Origin: Brevundimonas sp. UBA4553
Lineage (GTDB): Bacteria > Pseudomonadota > Alphaproteobacteria > Caulobacterales > Caulobacteraceae
NCBI RefSeq assembly: GCF_002387245.1
Contig: NZ_DGLD01000011.1
Span: 1 to 63,363, forward strand
Direction: 5' to 3'
DNA length: 63,363 bases
The notes under the pieces are model-generated. The model had not been told where the DNA came from and did not search any database. It saw only the letters and a list, made by a program, of their open reading frames with translations. Both the position numbers and the translations under genes were made by a program. Positions 1-8,432 of the stretch are shown in pieces; the first letter of the stretch is position 1, and every line of letters begins with the position of its first letter.

Positions 1-232
1 ATCCACCGCCGCCAGCCACTCGCTGGCCCAGGAGGCCGACGTCCTGGCCGCCTCGGTGTCGCGCTTCCGCACCGGCCAGGCCGCTCCCGTCGCGGCCGCC
101 CCGAAACCCGCCCCGGCCCCCGTCCGCGCCCCGCAACCCGTGGCCCAGACCGTCGCCGCGCTGCGCAGCGGCTCCGGCGGCGCGCGCAAACCGGCCCTGG
201 CCCTGGTGTCGGACGGCTGGGAGGAGTTCTGA
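1..232 (+). CDS. Methyl-accepting chemotaxis protein, C-terminal fragment
   Basis: The window opens inside this gene; 76 codons remain, read from base 2, ending in TGA at 230-232. The first visible residues (SLAQEADVLAASVSRF) match the end of the cytoplasmic signalling helix of methyl-accepting chemotaxis proteins, where a conserved L-x-x-x-A-x-x-L-x-x-x-V-x-x-F pattern closes the coiled-coil hairpin. A flexible Ala/Pro-rich linker follows and the protein ends in WEEF, preceded by DG. Such an aromatic-acidic C-terminus is the tether used by CheR methyltransferase and CheB methylesterase on some chemoreceptors (NWETF in enteric Tar). The sensing domain and membrane segments lie outside the window, so the ligand cannot be inferred. 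Confidence 0.85.
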   Translation, partial: STAASHSLAQEADVLAASVSRFRTGQAAPVAAAPKPAPAPVRAPQPVAQTVAALRSGSGGARKPALALVSDGWEEF

Positions 233-240
233 ATCGGCCA

Positions 241-279
241 AGGCGAAAGCGGGGGCTGACACGGCCCTCGCTTTCGCCT
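241..279 (+). terminator. Hairpin after the chemoreceptor gene
   Basis: A perfect 11-bp inverted repeat, AGGCGAAAGCG at 241-251 and CGCTTTCGCCT at 269-279, starts nine bases after the chemoreceptor stop codon. No clear T-run follows, so it may be a weak terminator or a 3'-end stabilising structure. Confidence 0.5.
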
Positions 280-325
280 ATATGACCGCTCACATCGTTA
301 GACCGGCGTCCAACGGCGTCGTTTC

Positions 326-360
326 AAGCGGCGGCCCGGACGGACCGCCGCTTTTGTATT
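326..360 (+). promoter_or_regulatory. Terminator-like hairpin in the rimP-nusA leader (possible attenuator)
   Basis: Arms AAGCGGCGG (326-334) and CCGCCGCTT (345-353) form a 9-bp GC-rich stem followed at once by TTTGTATTT. This is the layout of an intrinsic terminator, yet it ends only about a dozen bases before the rimP start and is followed by the co-directional nusA operon. It could end transcripts from the chemoreceptor side, or attenuate the operon itself. Because NusA modulates intrinsic termination, autoregulation is a reasonable inference but is not shown here. Confidence 0.55.
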
Positions 361-372
361 TGGACCTGACCC

Positions 373-969
373 TTGCGCGCCAAGACCGCTGAAGACCGCG
401 CCCTGCTGGAGATGATCGACCCCGTGGCCGAGAGCCTGGGGTTGGCCGTCGTGCGCGTGCGCCTGATGGGCGGCACCCTGCGGCGTCGCCTGCAGATCAT
501 GGCCGAGCGCGTCAGCGACAACGACATCTCGGTCGAGGAATGCGCCCGTCTGTCGCGCGCCGTGTCGGAAGTGTTCGACGCCGCCGACCCGATCAGCGGC
601 GAGTATCTGCTGGAAGTGTCGTCGCCGGGCGTCGACCGCCCGTTGACCCGCCTGCTGGACTTCCAGCTGTTCGAAGGCTTCGAGGCGCGCCTGGAGACCG
701 ACCGGATGGTCGAGGGCCGCAAGCGCTTCAAGGGAATCCTGGCCGGGACCGAGGGCGACAACGTCGCCATCGATCTGGACGGCGAGGAGGACACGGCCCT
801 GATCCCGTTCGAATGGGTCGCGGACGCCAAGCTGGTGCTCACCGACGAGTTGCTGAAGCGGGGCGCGGCCCTGCGTGCGGCGCGCGGCGAACCCGAAGAC
901 GACGGCCTGCCGGAAGGCGAGGCTGAAACTGAAGACAACACTCCGACCTCGACCAAGGACAACGCCTGA
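373..969 (+). CDS. rimP: Ribosome maturation factor RimP
   Basis: This 198-residue protein matches RimP, which assists late 30S subunit assembly in the cytoplasm. Residues 1 to about 75 form the N-terminal alpha/beta domain (LLEMIDPVAESLGL and the pattern SRAVSEVFDAADPISGEYLL). A second, SH3-like domain follows to about residue 150 (SSPGVDRPLTRLLDFQLFEG, then FKGILAG). The acidic tail from about 170 to 198 is longer than in enteric RimP. The chosen start is TTG at 373, since no ATG or GTG lies nearby in frame before the conserved domain. A terminator-like hairpin sits just upstream. The stop overlaps the nusA start by one base (TGATG), indicating translational coupling. The rimP-nusA-infB order is a classic conserved operon. 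Confidence 0.93.
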   Translation: MRAKTAEDRALLEMIDPVAESLGLAVVRVRLMGGTLRRRLQIMAERVSDNDISVEECARLSRAVSEVFDAADPISGEYLLEVSSPGVDRPLTRLLDFQLFEGFEARLETDRMVEGRKRFKGILAGTEGDNVAIDLDGEEDTALIPFEWVADAKLVLTDELLKRGAALRAARGEPEDDGLPEGEAETEDNTPTSTKDNA

Positions 970-2699
970 TGGCCGTCACCGGTATTTCCGCCAACCGTCT
1001 CGAACTGCTCTCGATCGCCGACGCCGTCGCGCGTGAGAAGAACATCGACAAGGAAATCGTCATCGAGGCGATCGAGGAGGCGATCCAGAAGGGCGCCAAG
1101 TCGCGCTATGGCGCCCACCACGACATCCGCGCCAAGATCGACCACAAGACCGGCGAGCTGTCGCTGACGCGTCACGTCACCATCGTCCCCGACGACTGGC
1201 AGCCGGAAGACGAACTGGAAGAATTCAACGACAGCGCCATGGTGCGCCTGAACGACGCCTCCAAGCGCGATCCGGAAGCCGAGGTCGGCAAGGAGTACAT
1301 CGAGGTTCTGCCGCCGTTCGAGTTCGGCCGCGTCCAGACCCAGATGGCCCGCCAGGTCGTGACCGGAAAGGTCCGCGAGGCCGAGCGCGCCAACCAGTAC
1401 GAAGAGTTCAAGGACCGCGTCGGCGAGATCGTCAACGGCACGGTCAAGCGCGTCGAATACGGCAACACGATCGTCGACCTGGGTCGTGGCGAAGGCATCA
1501 TGCGCCGCGATCAGTCGATCCCGCGCGAGGTGTTCAACGTCGGCGACCGCGTCCGCACCTACATCTACGACGTCCGTCCCGAGGCCAAGGGCCCGCAGGT
1601 CATGCTGAGCCGCGCCCACCCGGGCTTCATGGCCAAGCTGTTCGCCCAGGAAGTGCCGGAAGTCTACGACGGCGTGATCGAGATCCGCGCCGCCGCCCGC
1701 GACGCCGGTTCGCGCGCCAAGATGGCCGTTCTGTCGAACGACAGCTCGATCGACCCCGTCGGCGCCTGCGTCGGCATGCGCGGCTCGCGCGTTCAGGCGG
1801 TCGTCGCCGAACTGCAGGGCGAGAAGATCGACATCATCCAGTGGAACGACGACGAGCCCACCTTCATCGTCAACGCCCTGGCCCCGGCCGAAGTGGCCAA
1901 GGTGGTCATGGACGAAGACGCCGACCGCGTTGAAGTCGTGGTGCCGGACGAACAGCTGTCGCTGGCCATCGGCCGTCGCGGCCAGAACGTGCGCCTGGCC
2001 TCGCAGCTGACCGGCTGGCAGATCGACATCATCACCGAGTCGCAGGATAGCGAGCGTCGCCAGAAGGAGTTCGCCGAGCGGACCGCCCTGTTCCAGGAAG
2101 CCCTGGATGTGGACGAGACGATCGCCCAGCTGCTGGTCACCGAAGGCTTCGCCACCATCGAGGACCTGGCCTTCGTGGAATCCTACGAAGTCGCCGAGAT
2201 CGAAGGGTTCGACGAGGACACCGCCGAAGAGCTGCAGACCCGCGCCCGCGAATTCCTGGACCGCAAGGCCGCCGAGCTGGACGCCAAGCGCGTCGCCCTG
2301 GGCGTCGAAGACGCGGTTCTGGACGTTCCGGGCGTCACGGGCGCCATCGCCGTCGCCCTGGGCGAAGGCGGCGTGAAGACGGTCGAGGACCTGGCCGACC
2401 TGGCCACGGACGAAATCCGCGGCGGCTACGAGATCAAGAACGGCGAGCGTGTGAAGCTGACGGGCGTGCTGGAAAGCTTCAACCTGTCGCAGCAGGACGC
2501 CGAACTGCTGATCCTGCAGGCCCGCGTGGCCGCCGGCTGGATCGACGCTTCGGAACTGCCGCAGCCGGAGCCTGAGCCCGAGTATGAGGAAGAAATCTTC
2601 GCCGAAGCCGGTGAAGAGGGCGCCGAATACGAGGTCGAAGCCGTTGATGGTGATGCAGGGGCCCTCGATGAGGACCTCGAGCCGACCCAAGACGCGTGA
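969..2699 (+). CDS. nusA: Transcription termination/antitermination factor NusA
   Basis: NusA binds RNA polymerase and nascent RNA and modulates pausing, intrinsic and Rho-dependent termination, and antitermination. The 576 residues show the N-terminal polymerase-binding domain (about 1-130), an S1 domain (VNGTVKRVEYGNTIVDLG, about 155-215), and two KH domains (VGMRGSRVQAVVAEL and AIGRRGQNVRLASQLTGW, about 255-350). Two acidic helix-hairpin-helix repeats (around 380-430 and 445-510) resemble the AR repeats of proteobacterial NusA. The extreme C-terminus is a strongly acidic tail (EPEPEPEYEEE). The start codon overlaps the rimP stop. The downstream YlxR-like gene and infB follow on the same strand, as in most bacteria. 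Length and domain order are normal for the family. Confidence 0.97.
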   Translation: MAVTGISANRLELLSIADAVAREKNIDKEIVIEAIEEAIQKGAKSRYGAHHDIRAKIDHKTGELSLTRHVTIVPDDWQPEDELEEFNDSAMVRLNDASKRDPEAEVGKEYIEVLPPFEFGRVQTQMARQVVTGKVREAERANQYEEFKDRVGEIVNGTVKRVEYGNTIVDLGRGEGIMRRDQSIPREVFNVGDRVRTYIYDVRPEAKGPQVMLSRAHPGFMAKLFAQEVPEVYDGVIEIRAAARDAGSRAKMAVLSNDSSIDPVGACVGMRGSRVQAVVAELQGEKIDIIQWNDDEPTFIVNALAPAEVAKVVMDEDADRVEVVVPDEQLSLAIGRRGQNVRLASQLTGWQIDIITESQDSERRQKEFAERTALFQEALDVDETIAQLLVTEGFATIEDLAFVESYEVAEIEGFDEDTAEELQTRAREFLDRKAAELDAKRVALGVEDAVLDVPGVTGAIAVALGEGGVKTVEDLADLATDEIRGGYEIKNGERVKLTGVLESFNLSQQDAELLILQARVAAGWIDASELPQPEPEPEYEEEIFAEAGEEGAEYEVEAVDGDAGALDEDLEPTQDA

Positions 2700-2717
2700 T
2701 GGGAGCCGCAGCCGTCC

Positions 2718-3422
2718 ATGACCCCGAACGAGGCGCTGATCGATAGAGACCGTCAGGACCTGGTGACCCGCCAGGTTCTCGATGAATCTCGCCTGATCCG
2801 CTTCGTGCCGGCGCCGGACGGCTCGGTGGCCCCTGATCTCGCTCGCAAGCTGCCCGGCCGCGGCCTCTGGGTCGCCGCCGACCGCGCCTCGATCGAGGCG
2901 GCGGTGAAGAAGAACCTGTTCGCCCGCTCGGCCAAGGCGCCGCTGAAACCGGCGTCTGACCTGGCCGATCTGGTCGAGAAGCTGCTGGTGCGGCGCTGTC
3001 TGGACCAGCTGGGTCTTGCCCGGCGCGAAGGCGTGCTTATCTCTGGCTTCGAAAAGAGCGCCGCCGCCATCCGTGGCGGCCGGGCGGCCTGGGTCATCGA
3101 GGCGGCGGACGGGTCCGCCGACGGCCGGGGCAAGCTTCTGGCCCTTGCGAAACACCCGTCTCCGGCGCCCAAAATCTGCGGCGCTTTCACGGCGGACGAT
3201 TTGAGTTTGGCCCTTGGGCTGGAAAATGCGATACACGCCGTCCTGCTGCAAGGCGGGCGAGCCGATCGCTGGACCATTGAGGTCGAGCGGCTGGCGGGAT
3301 TTCGGCCTCTGCGTCCAGAGAGCTGGCGCCGGAATGGCTCCGGCGACGGCGCCGAGGACGACCGGGAAGAGATCCCGGAACGAGAGCCTGAGGCTTTTGG
3401 CGGGCGAGGACCTGTTTCCTGA
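2718..3422 (+). CDS. YlxR-family RNA-binding protein (DUF448 plus L7Ae-like domain)
   Basis: This 234-residue protein lies between nusA and infB, the standard position of the YlxR (DUF448) family. The N-terminal part (residues 8 to about 75) has the family pattern with TRQVLDESRLIRFV and the basic turn LPGRGLWVAADR. In alphaproteobacteria a C-terminal L7Ae-like RNA-binding domain follows, matched here by LGLARREGVLISGFEKSAAA and RGGRAAWVIEAADGS (about 95-150). The last 60 residues are variable and end in a Glu/Arg-rich tail. YlxR proteins have been linked to nucleoid- or RNA-associated regulation, but the molecular role is not settled. Co-transcription with nusA is likely from the 18-base gap. 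Confidence 0.85.
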   Translation: MTPNEALIDRDRQDLVTRQVLDESRLIRFVPAPDGSVAPDLARKLPGRGLWVAADRASIEAAVKKNLFARSAKAPLKPASDLADLVEKLLVRRCLDQLGLARREGVLISGFEKSAAAIRGGRAAWVIEAADGSADGRGKLLALAKHPSPAPKICGAFTADDLSLALGLENAIHAVLLQGGRADRWTIEVERLAGFRPLRPESWRRNGSGDGAEDDREEIPEREPEAFGGRGPVS

Positions 3423-3501
3423 CCAGGGAGCGGGACCACGCCCGGCTATGGGTGTTTGACGAGACGACGGCGGAATTCTCCGCCCCGAGTAAAGCGACCG
3501 G

Positions 3502-6500
3502 ATGAGCGACGAAAACGACAAGACCGAAGACGGCAAGACCACTGCAGACGCGCCTTCTCAAACGGGGCCGCGCGCTCCGCTGAGCCTGAAGCCGCGCGCC
3601 GCGGGATCGGTCTCGACCGGCACCGTGAAGCAGAGCTTCAGCCACGGCCGCTCCAAGACCGTGGTCGTCGAGACGAAGCGCCGCGCCGGCGCCGCCCCCG
3701 GACATCAGCGTCCGCAGGGCTTTGACGTCTCGCGTCCGCGCGCCGAACAGGGCGGCGCAGCCGCGCCGCGCTCCAACGCGCCTCGCGGCGGTCCCGCCGG
3801 CGGCGCGCTGTCGGTCGAGGAGCAGGAAGCTCGTCGTCGCGCCATCGCCCTGGCCACCCAGGCCCAGGCCGAGCGTGAACGCGCCGCCGTGGCCGAGAAG
3901 GCCGCCCGCGAAGCCGCCCAGCGCGACCAGGCCGCCGCCGCCGACAAGGCCGCCGCCGCCGCCCGCGCCGAAGCCGCCGCCGCCCAGGCCGCCGCTGACG
4001 CCGCCCGCGCCGAGGCCGCCAAGCTGACGGCCGCCGCGCCGCCGGCCGCCCCGGCCAAGCCGGTTCCGCCCAAGGTGACCCTGCCCAAGGTCGAGTTGCC
4101 GAAGCCGATCGTCGCCGCGCCGACGCCTGCCCCGACCCCCGCGCCTGCGGCCCCGGCTCCGCGCCCGGCCGCCCCGGCGCGCCCGGTGGTCAACTTCGGC
4201 CAGCGCACCCCCAAGATCCCGACCGGCCGCGCGCCGATCGAGCGTCCCGCCTTCGGCGGCCGCTCGGCGCGCGAACAGGCCATGGGCGAGGGCGACCGTC
4301 CCGCTTCGGACCGTCCCCAGGCCTCGGATCGTCCGCAGGGCGCCCGTCCCCAGGGTGATCGTCCGCAGGGCGGCCGCCCGGCCGCCAGCCAGACCGTTCG
4401 CTATTCCGCGCTGAATCCCAAGCCCGCCCCCGGCGCCGCCCGTCCGGGCGCGTCGCGCACGGGTCCCGGCGGCCGTCCGGCCCCGAACGCCCCGCCGGCC
4501 ACGCCCGACGTGGCGCGCCCCAGCCGCGCGCCGACGACCGGCTTCGGTCGCCCGATCCGTCCCGAGGACGACCGCGACAAGCGTTTCTCCGACGCCGGCA
4601 AGGCCGTGTCGCGCACCCGTGGCGAGCCCAAGCGCCGCGAAGGCCGCCTGACCATCCAGTCGGTCGCCGGCGACGGCGACACCGCCGAGCGCATGCGCTC
4701 GCTGGCCTCGGTTCGCCGGGCCCGCGAACGCGAGAAGGAAAAGCGCAAGGGCGGTTCCACCGATGCGCCGAACCGGCCGCGTGAGGTGGTCATTCCCGAC
4801 GTCATCACCGTGCAGGAGCTGTCCAACCGGATGGCCGTCCGCGGCGTCGACATCATCAAGTTCCTGATGCGTCAGGGCATGATGATGAAGATCAACGACG
4901 TGATCGACTCCGACACCGCCGAACTGGTGGCCGAAGAGTTCGGCATGGCCGTCAAGCGCGTGTCGGAATCCGACGTCGAAGAAGGCTTCATCGCCGAGGC
5001 CGACGACGAGGGCGCCACCACCCTGCGCGCTCCGGTCGTGGCCATCATGGGCCACGTCGACCACGGCAAGACCTCGCTGCTCGACGCCCTGCGCACGACT
5101 GACGTCGCAGGCGGCGAAGCCGGCGGCATCACCCAGCACATCGGCGCCTATCAGGTGCGACTGGAAGACGGCCAACGCGTCACCTTCCTCGACACCCCGG
5201 GCCACGCCGCCTTCTCGGCGATGCGGGCGCGCGGCGCCAATGTCACCGACATCGTGGTGCTGGTCGTGGCCGCCGACGACGGCGTCATGCCGCAGACCAT
5301 CGAAGCCATCCGTCACGCCAAGGCCGCCAACGCGCCCCTGATCGTCGCGGTCAACAAGATGGACAAGCCGGACGCCAACTCGCAGAAGATCGTCAACGAG
5401 CTGCTGCAGTATGAAGTCATCTCCGAAAGCCTGGGCGGCGACACCCAGATCATCGAGGTGTCGGCCAAGAACCGCACCAATCTCGACGGTCTGATCAACG
5501 CCATCCTGCTGCAGGCCGAGGTCATGGACCTGCGGGCCAACCCGGACCGTTCGGCTGAAGGCGTGGTCATCGAGGCCAAGCTGGACAAGGGCCGCGGCCC
5601 GGTCGCCACCGTCCTGGTCAAGCGCGGTACGCTGAAGCGTGGCGACATCGTCGTGGCCGGCTCCGCCTGGGGCAAGGCGCGCGCCCTGCTGGACGAACGC
5701 AACGCTCAACTGACCGAAGCCGGTCCCTCCGTTCCGGTCGAAATTCTCGGCCTGTCGGAAGCCCCCTCGCCGGGCGATGTCTTCGCCGTGGTCGAGAACG
5801 AGGGCCGCGCCCGCGAACTGACCGAGTATCGCGAGCGTGCGCGCCGCGAGAAGAACCAGGTTTCGGGCGGCTCGGTGTCTCTGGTCGACATGATGTCGAA
5901 GCTGCAGTCCAAGAAGGTCAACGAACTGCCGGTCGTCATCAAGGCGGACGTGCAGGGCTCGGCCGAAGCCATCGTCGGCTCGCTGGACAAGATGGGCAAC
6001 GACGAGGTTCGCGCTCGCACCGTCTATTCGGGCGCCGGCGGCATCACCGAAAGCGACGTCAACCTGGCCAAGTCGGCCGGTGCGCCGATCCTCGGCTTCA
6101 ACGTCCGCGCCTCCAAGCAGGCGCGCGACCTGGCAGAGCGCGAAGGCGTCGAGATCCGCTACTACTCGATCATCTACGACCTGCTGGACGACATGAAGGG
6201 CGTGCTTTCGGGCATGCTGGCGCCGCTTCAGCGCGAGACCTTCCTGGGCAACGCCAAGGTCCTGCAGGTCTTCGATATCTCGAAGATCGGCAAGATCGCG
6301 GGCTGCCGCGTCACCGAAGGCGTGGTGCGCAAGGGCGCTCGCGTCCGCATCATCCGCGACGACGTGGTTGTGCTGGAACTGGGCGTGCTCAACACGCTCA
6401 AGCGCTTCAAGGACGAGGTCAACGAGGTGCCCTCGGGCCAGGAGTGCGGCATGCAGTTCCAGGGCTTCCAGGACATCAAGGAAGGCGACTACATCGAGTG

Positions 6501-6537
6501 CTTCACCGTCGAAGAGGTCAAGCGCACCCTCGACTAG
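3502..6537 (+). CDS. infB: Translation initiation factor IF-2
   Basis: IF-2 is the GTPase that brings initiator tRNA to the 30S subunit and promotes subunit joining. The 1011 residues begin with a long, disordered Ala/Pro/Arg-rich region (about 1-430) typical of alphaproteobacteria, including Ala-rich charged repeats (80-200) and an Arg-Pro-Gln repeat stretch (about 270-300). The IF2_N motif (ITVQELSNRMAVRGVDIIKF) starts near residue 434. The G domain shows GHVDHGKTS (about 517-525), DTPGHAAF, NKMDKPDANS and SAKNRT, followed by domains II to IV, with the fMet-tRNA-binding C-terminal domain ending in EEVKRTLD. The gene is the last of the nusA group; a strong terminator follows. Very long minus-strand open frames across this gene are shadows of its GC-rich codons. 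Confidence 0.98.
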   Translation: MSDENDKTEDGKTTADAPSQTGPRAPLSLKPRAAGSVSTGTVKQSFSHGRSKTVVVETKRRAGAAPGHQRPQGFDVSRPRAEQGGAAAPRSNAPRGGPAGGALSVEEQEARRRAIALATQAQAERERAAVAEKAAREAAQRDQAAAADKAAAAARAEAAAAQAAADAARAEAAKLTAAAPPAAPAKPVPPKVTLPKVELPKPIVAAPTPAPTPAPAAPAPRPAAPARPVVNFGQRTPKIPTGRAPIERPAFGGRSAREQAMGEGDRPASDRPQASDRPQGARPQGDRPQGGRPAASQTVRYSALNPKPAPGAARPGASRTGPGGRPAPNAPPATPDVARPSRAPTTGFGRPIRPEDDRDKRFSDAGKAVSRTRGEPKRREGRLTIQSVAGDGDTAERMRSLASVRRAREREKEKRKGGSTDAPNRPREVVIPDVITVQELSNRMAVRGVDIIKFLMRQGMMMKINDVIDSDTAELVAEEFGMAVKRVSESDVEEGFIAEADDEGATTLRAPVVAIMGHVDHGKTSLLDALRTTDVAGGEAGGITQHIGAYQVRLEDGQRVTFLDTPGHAAFSAMRARGANVTDIVVLVVAADDGVMPQTIEAIRHAKAANAPLIVAVNKMDKPDANSQKIVNELLQYEVISESLGGDTQIIEVSAKNRTNLDGLINAILLQAEVMDLRANPDRSAEGVVIEAKLDKGRGPVATVLVKRGTLKRGDIVVAGSAWGKARALLDERNAQLTEAGPSVPVEILGLSEAPSPGDVFAVVENEGRARELTEYRERARREKNQVSGGSVSLVDMMSKLQSKKVNELPVVIKADVQGSAEAIVGSLDKMGNDEVRARTVYSGAGGITESDVNLAKSAGAPILGFNVRASKQARDLAEREGVEIRYYSIIYDLLDDMKGVLSGMLAPLQRETFLGNAKVLQVFDISKIGKIAGCRVTEGVVRKGARVRIIRDDVVVLELGVLNTLKRFKDEVNEVPSGQECGMQFQGFQDIKEGDYIECFTVEEVKRTLD

Positions 6538-6562
6538 GGCTCGCTGGATTGACGAAAGCCTC

Positions 6563-6600
6563 AGGGCGCGGTCTCGCAAGGGACCGCGCCCTTTGTCTTT
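6563..6600 (+). terminator. Intrinsic terminator after infB
   Basis: AGGGCGCGGTC (6563-6573) and GACCGCGCCCT (6582-6592) form a perfect 11-bp stem followed by TTGTCTTT. It separates the nusA-infB operon from the two inserted genes before rbfA. Confidence 0.85.
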
Positions 6601-6685
6601 GATGCGACCGCAAGAAGGCTTCACCTTCGCGGAGGTCGGCTCTAGGGTCGCCCCGTCGCCGGGGGGCGTTCATCGAAGGGTCGCC

Positions 6686-7210
6686 ATGCGCCGCCACATC
6701 CTGATCTCGGCCCTTGTCGCCGCCTCCGCCCTGGCGGGAACGGCCGCCGCCGACACCCGCTTCCTGGCCTTCGACGCGCGCGATCGCACGACCCAGGCCC
6801 TGACGCGCGGCGTGACGCTGGAAGTCGAGCGCGGCCTGTTCGGCGCCGTGGCGGTGCGCAACCTGTTCTCCAGCACCTCGCGCGGGTCGGCCCGCTTCGA
6901 GCGCGGCGGGCCGGACGCGGTGCGCCGCGCCCTGCCGGCGGGCGCGAGCGAAAGCGGCGTCTACGCCATCGTGCAGGAAGGCGACGGTCGCGGCCTGGCC
7001 CGCGCCCTGTGCCCCGGCGCGGACGAAAGCTGGGTGGTCATCGGCCGGGTCAAGGCCGGGCGGCCCATGACCATGCACGCCGTCGGCCGCTGGAGCGACG
7101 GCCAGTACCGTCACTGCGTCCAGCTCAACTACGACTATCGCGGCGAATGGGCGACGCAACAGGGGCCGGGGCCGGCCCGGGATGCGCCCATCTCCTACGG
7201 TCCCAACTGA
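6686..7210 (+). CDS. Secreted protein of unknown function
   Basis: I do not recognise this 174-residue protein. The ATG at 6686 begins a clear signal peptide (MRRHILISALVAASALAGTA, cleavage likely after AAA at about 23), so the product should reach the periplasm. An open frame continues upstream but overlaps infB and its terminator, so the later start is chosen. The mature part contains TLEVERGLFGAVAVRNLFSS, a central RRALPAGASESGVYAIVQEG, and a C-terminal segment with ESWVVIGRVKAGRPMTMHAV and CVQLNYDYRGEW, which reads like a compact beta-rich domain with two cysteines (CPG and HCVQL). The gene sits behind the infB terminator and runs into a DUF2459 gene five bases later, so the two probably form a small transcription unit inserted between infB and rbfA. 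Confidence 0.65.
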   Translation: MRRHILISALVAASALAGTAAADTRFLAFDARDRTTQALTRGVTLEVERGLFGAVAVRNLFSSTSRGSARFERGGPDAVRRALPAGASESGVYAIVQEGDGRGLARALCPGADESWVVIGRVKAGRPMTMHAVGRWSDGQYRHCVQLNYDYRGEWATQQGPGPARDAPISYGPN

Positions 7211-7215
7211 CCGGA

Positions 7216-7908
7216 ATGCCGGGCCGGTTCCTGATCGCGGCCCTGATCGGTCTGGCGGCGGCCCTGTGGACCCTGACCCGGCCGGGCGACCCGGCCCTCT
7301 ATCCGGCCCGGCCGGGCGAGGCGGCGGTGACGGTCCATCTGCTCGACAACGGCTTCCACACCGACCTGGCCGTGCCGCGCGCGGCCCTGATGGAGGGGGG
7401 CGGGGTCCTGGCCGAGGCGACGGCGTCGCTGGCGCCCGGCGGCTGGGTGCTGATCGGATGGGGCGATGCGACCTTCTACGTCGATCAGAGCCCGATCTCG
7501 GGCCGTCTGGCCGACGGCGCCCGCGCGTTTCTCAGACCCGGCAACGCCTCGGTCGTCATGCTGGACCCGCAGGCGCAAGACCCGACGCGCCGTTTTCGGC
7601 CCGAGGATCGTCGGGCGCTGCGGCTCTCCCCGGCGGGGATGAGGGCCTTGCGGGCGCGGGTGCAGGCCTCGCTGGCGACCGATCCGGCGGGCCGCCCTGT
7701 CCTGGCCGCGGCGCGGCCCGGCGACGACGCCCGCTTCTTCGCCAGTCGCGAGACCTTCTGGATCGGCCACCTGTGCAACCACTGGACGGCGGATCTGCTG
7801 TTGGCGGCCGGCCTGCCGATCCGGCCCTGGCGCGCCGTGACGTCGGGCGAGGTGATGCGGACCGCTGATCGCGCGGCCACGCTGGACTTGCAGACCGTCC
7901 GAGACTAG
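7216..7908 (+). CDS. DUF2459 domain-containing protein
   Basis: The 230-residue protein (ATG at 7216) starts with one hydrophobic segment (RFLIAALIGLAAALWTL) that may be an uncleaved anchor. The body has the hallmarks of DUF2459 proteins: HLLDNGFHTDLAVP (about residues 38-51), GGWVLIGWGDATFYVD, and near the end TFWIGHLCNHWTADLLLAAG. The latter contains a Cys and two His residues, which in this papain-like family may be catalytic; I infer this from pattern and not from a characterised homologue. The start lies five bases after the preceding secreted-protein gene, so the pair is likely co-expressed. Family function is unknown, although members are often annotated from proximity to polyhydroxyalkanoate or urease genes. 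Confidence 0.75.
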   Translation: MPGRFLIAALIGLAAALWTLTRPGDPALYPARPGEAAVTVHLLDNGFHTDLAVPRAALMEGGGVLAEATASLAPGGWVLIGWGDATFYVDQSPISGRLADGARAFLRPGNASVVMLDPQAQDPTRRFRPEDRRALRLSPAGMRALRARVQASLATDPAGRPVLAAARPGDDARFFASRETFWIGHLCNHWTADLLLAAGLPIRPWRAVTSGEVMRTADRAATLDLQTVRD

Positions 7909-7970
7909 ACCGCGCCCTTCGCTTTTTCAGCCGGCGTCCGATCCCCGGCGAGCGAACAAGGAGGCGCGCC

Positions 7971-8432
7971 ATGAGCCGCAAACAGCATACCCGCAACGCC
8001 ACTGGTCCGATGGGGCCTTCGCAGCGCCAGCTTCGCGCCGGCGAACTGATCCGCCACGCCCTGGTCGACGTGCTGCGCGAGCAGGAGATCCACGACGAGG
8101 CCCTGCTGGGCGTGTCGATCACCGTGACCGAGGTGCGCCTGTCGCCGGACCTCAAGCACGCCACCTGCTTTGTCGAGCCCCTGGGCGCGGGCGTCGAGGC
8201 GGCGGTCACCGCGGGCCACGAGAGCGAGATCATCAAGGCGCTGAACGCCCACGCCAAGTTCCTGCGCGGTCAGCTGGGCCGCCACATCGACATGAAGTTC
8301 ACCCCCGACCTGCGCTTCCGCCACGACGAGAGCTTCGACGCGGCCAGCCATATCGACCGGCTGATGGACGATCCGCGCGTGCGCGCCGACGTGGCGGCTC
8401 CGGACAGCGACGAAGACGAAGGCCAGGCCTGA
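7971..8432 (+). CDS. rbfA: Ribosome-binding factor A
   Basis: RbfA binds the 30S subunit near helix 1 of 16S rRNA and is needed for late maturation, especially in the cold. The 153 residues have the single KH-like fold typical of the family: QRQLRAGELIRHALVDVLRE at about 18-37, then VTEVRLSPDLKHATCFVEPL, and FLRGQLGRHIDMKFTPDLRF near residues 95-115. The acidic tail (VAAPDSDEDEGQA) is common in alphaproteobacteria. A good ribosome-binding site (AAGGAGG) lies eight bases before the ATG. The stop overlaps the truB start by one base (TGATG), so the two are translationally coupled. Unlike in most genomes, infB is not immediately upstream, because two genes are interposed. Confidence 0.95.
   Translation: MSRKQHTRNATGPMGPSQRQLRAGELIRHALVDVLREQEIHDEALLGVSITVTEVRLSPDLKHATCFVEPLGAGVEAAVTAGHESEIIKALNAHAKFLRGQLGRHIDMKFTPDLRFRHDESFDAASHIDRLMDDPRVRADVAAPDSDEDEGQA

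Noticed and set aside
324..6624. Very long minus-strand open frames (over 1000 codons) across rimP-infB
   Set aside because: They mirror high-GC codons of well-identified plus-strand genes, are low in complexity (His/Gly/Ala/Arg/Asp) and show no domain.
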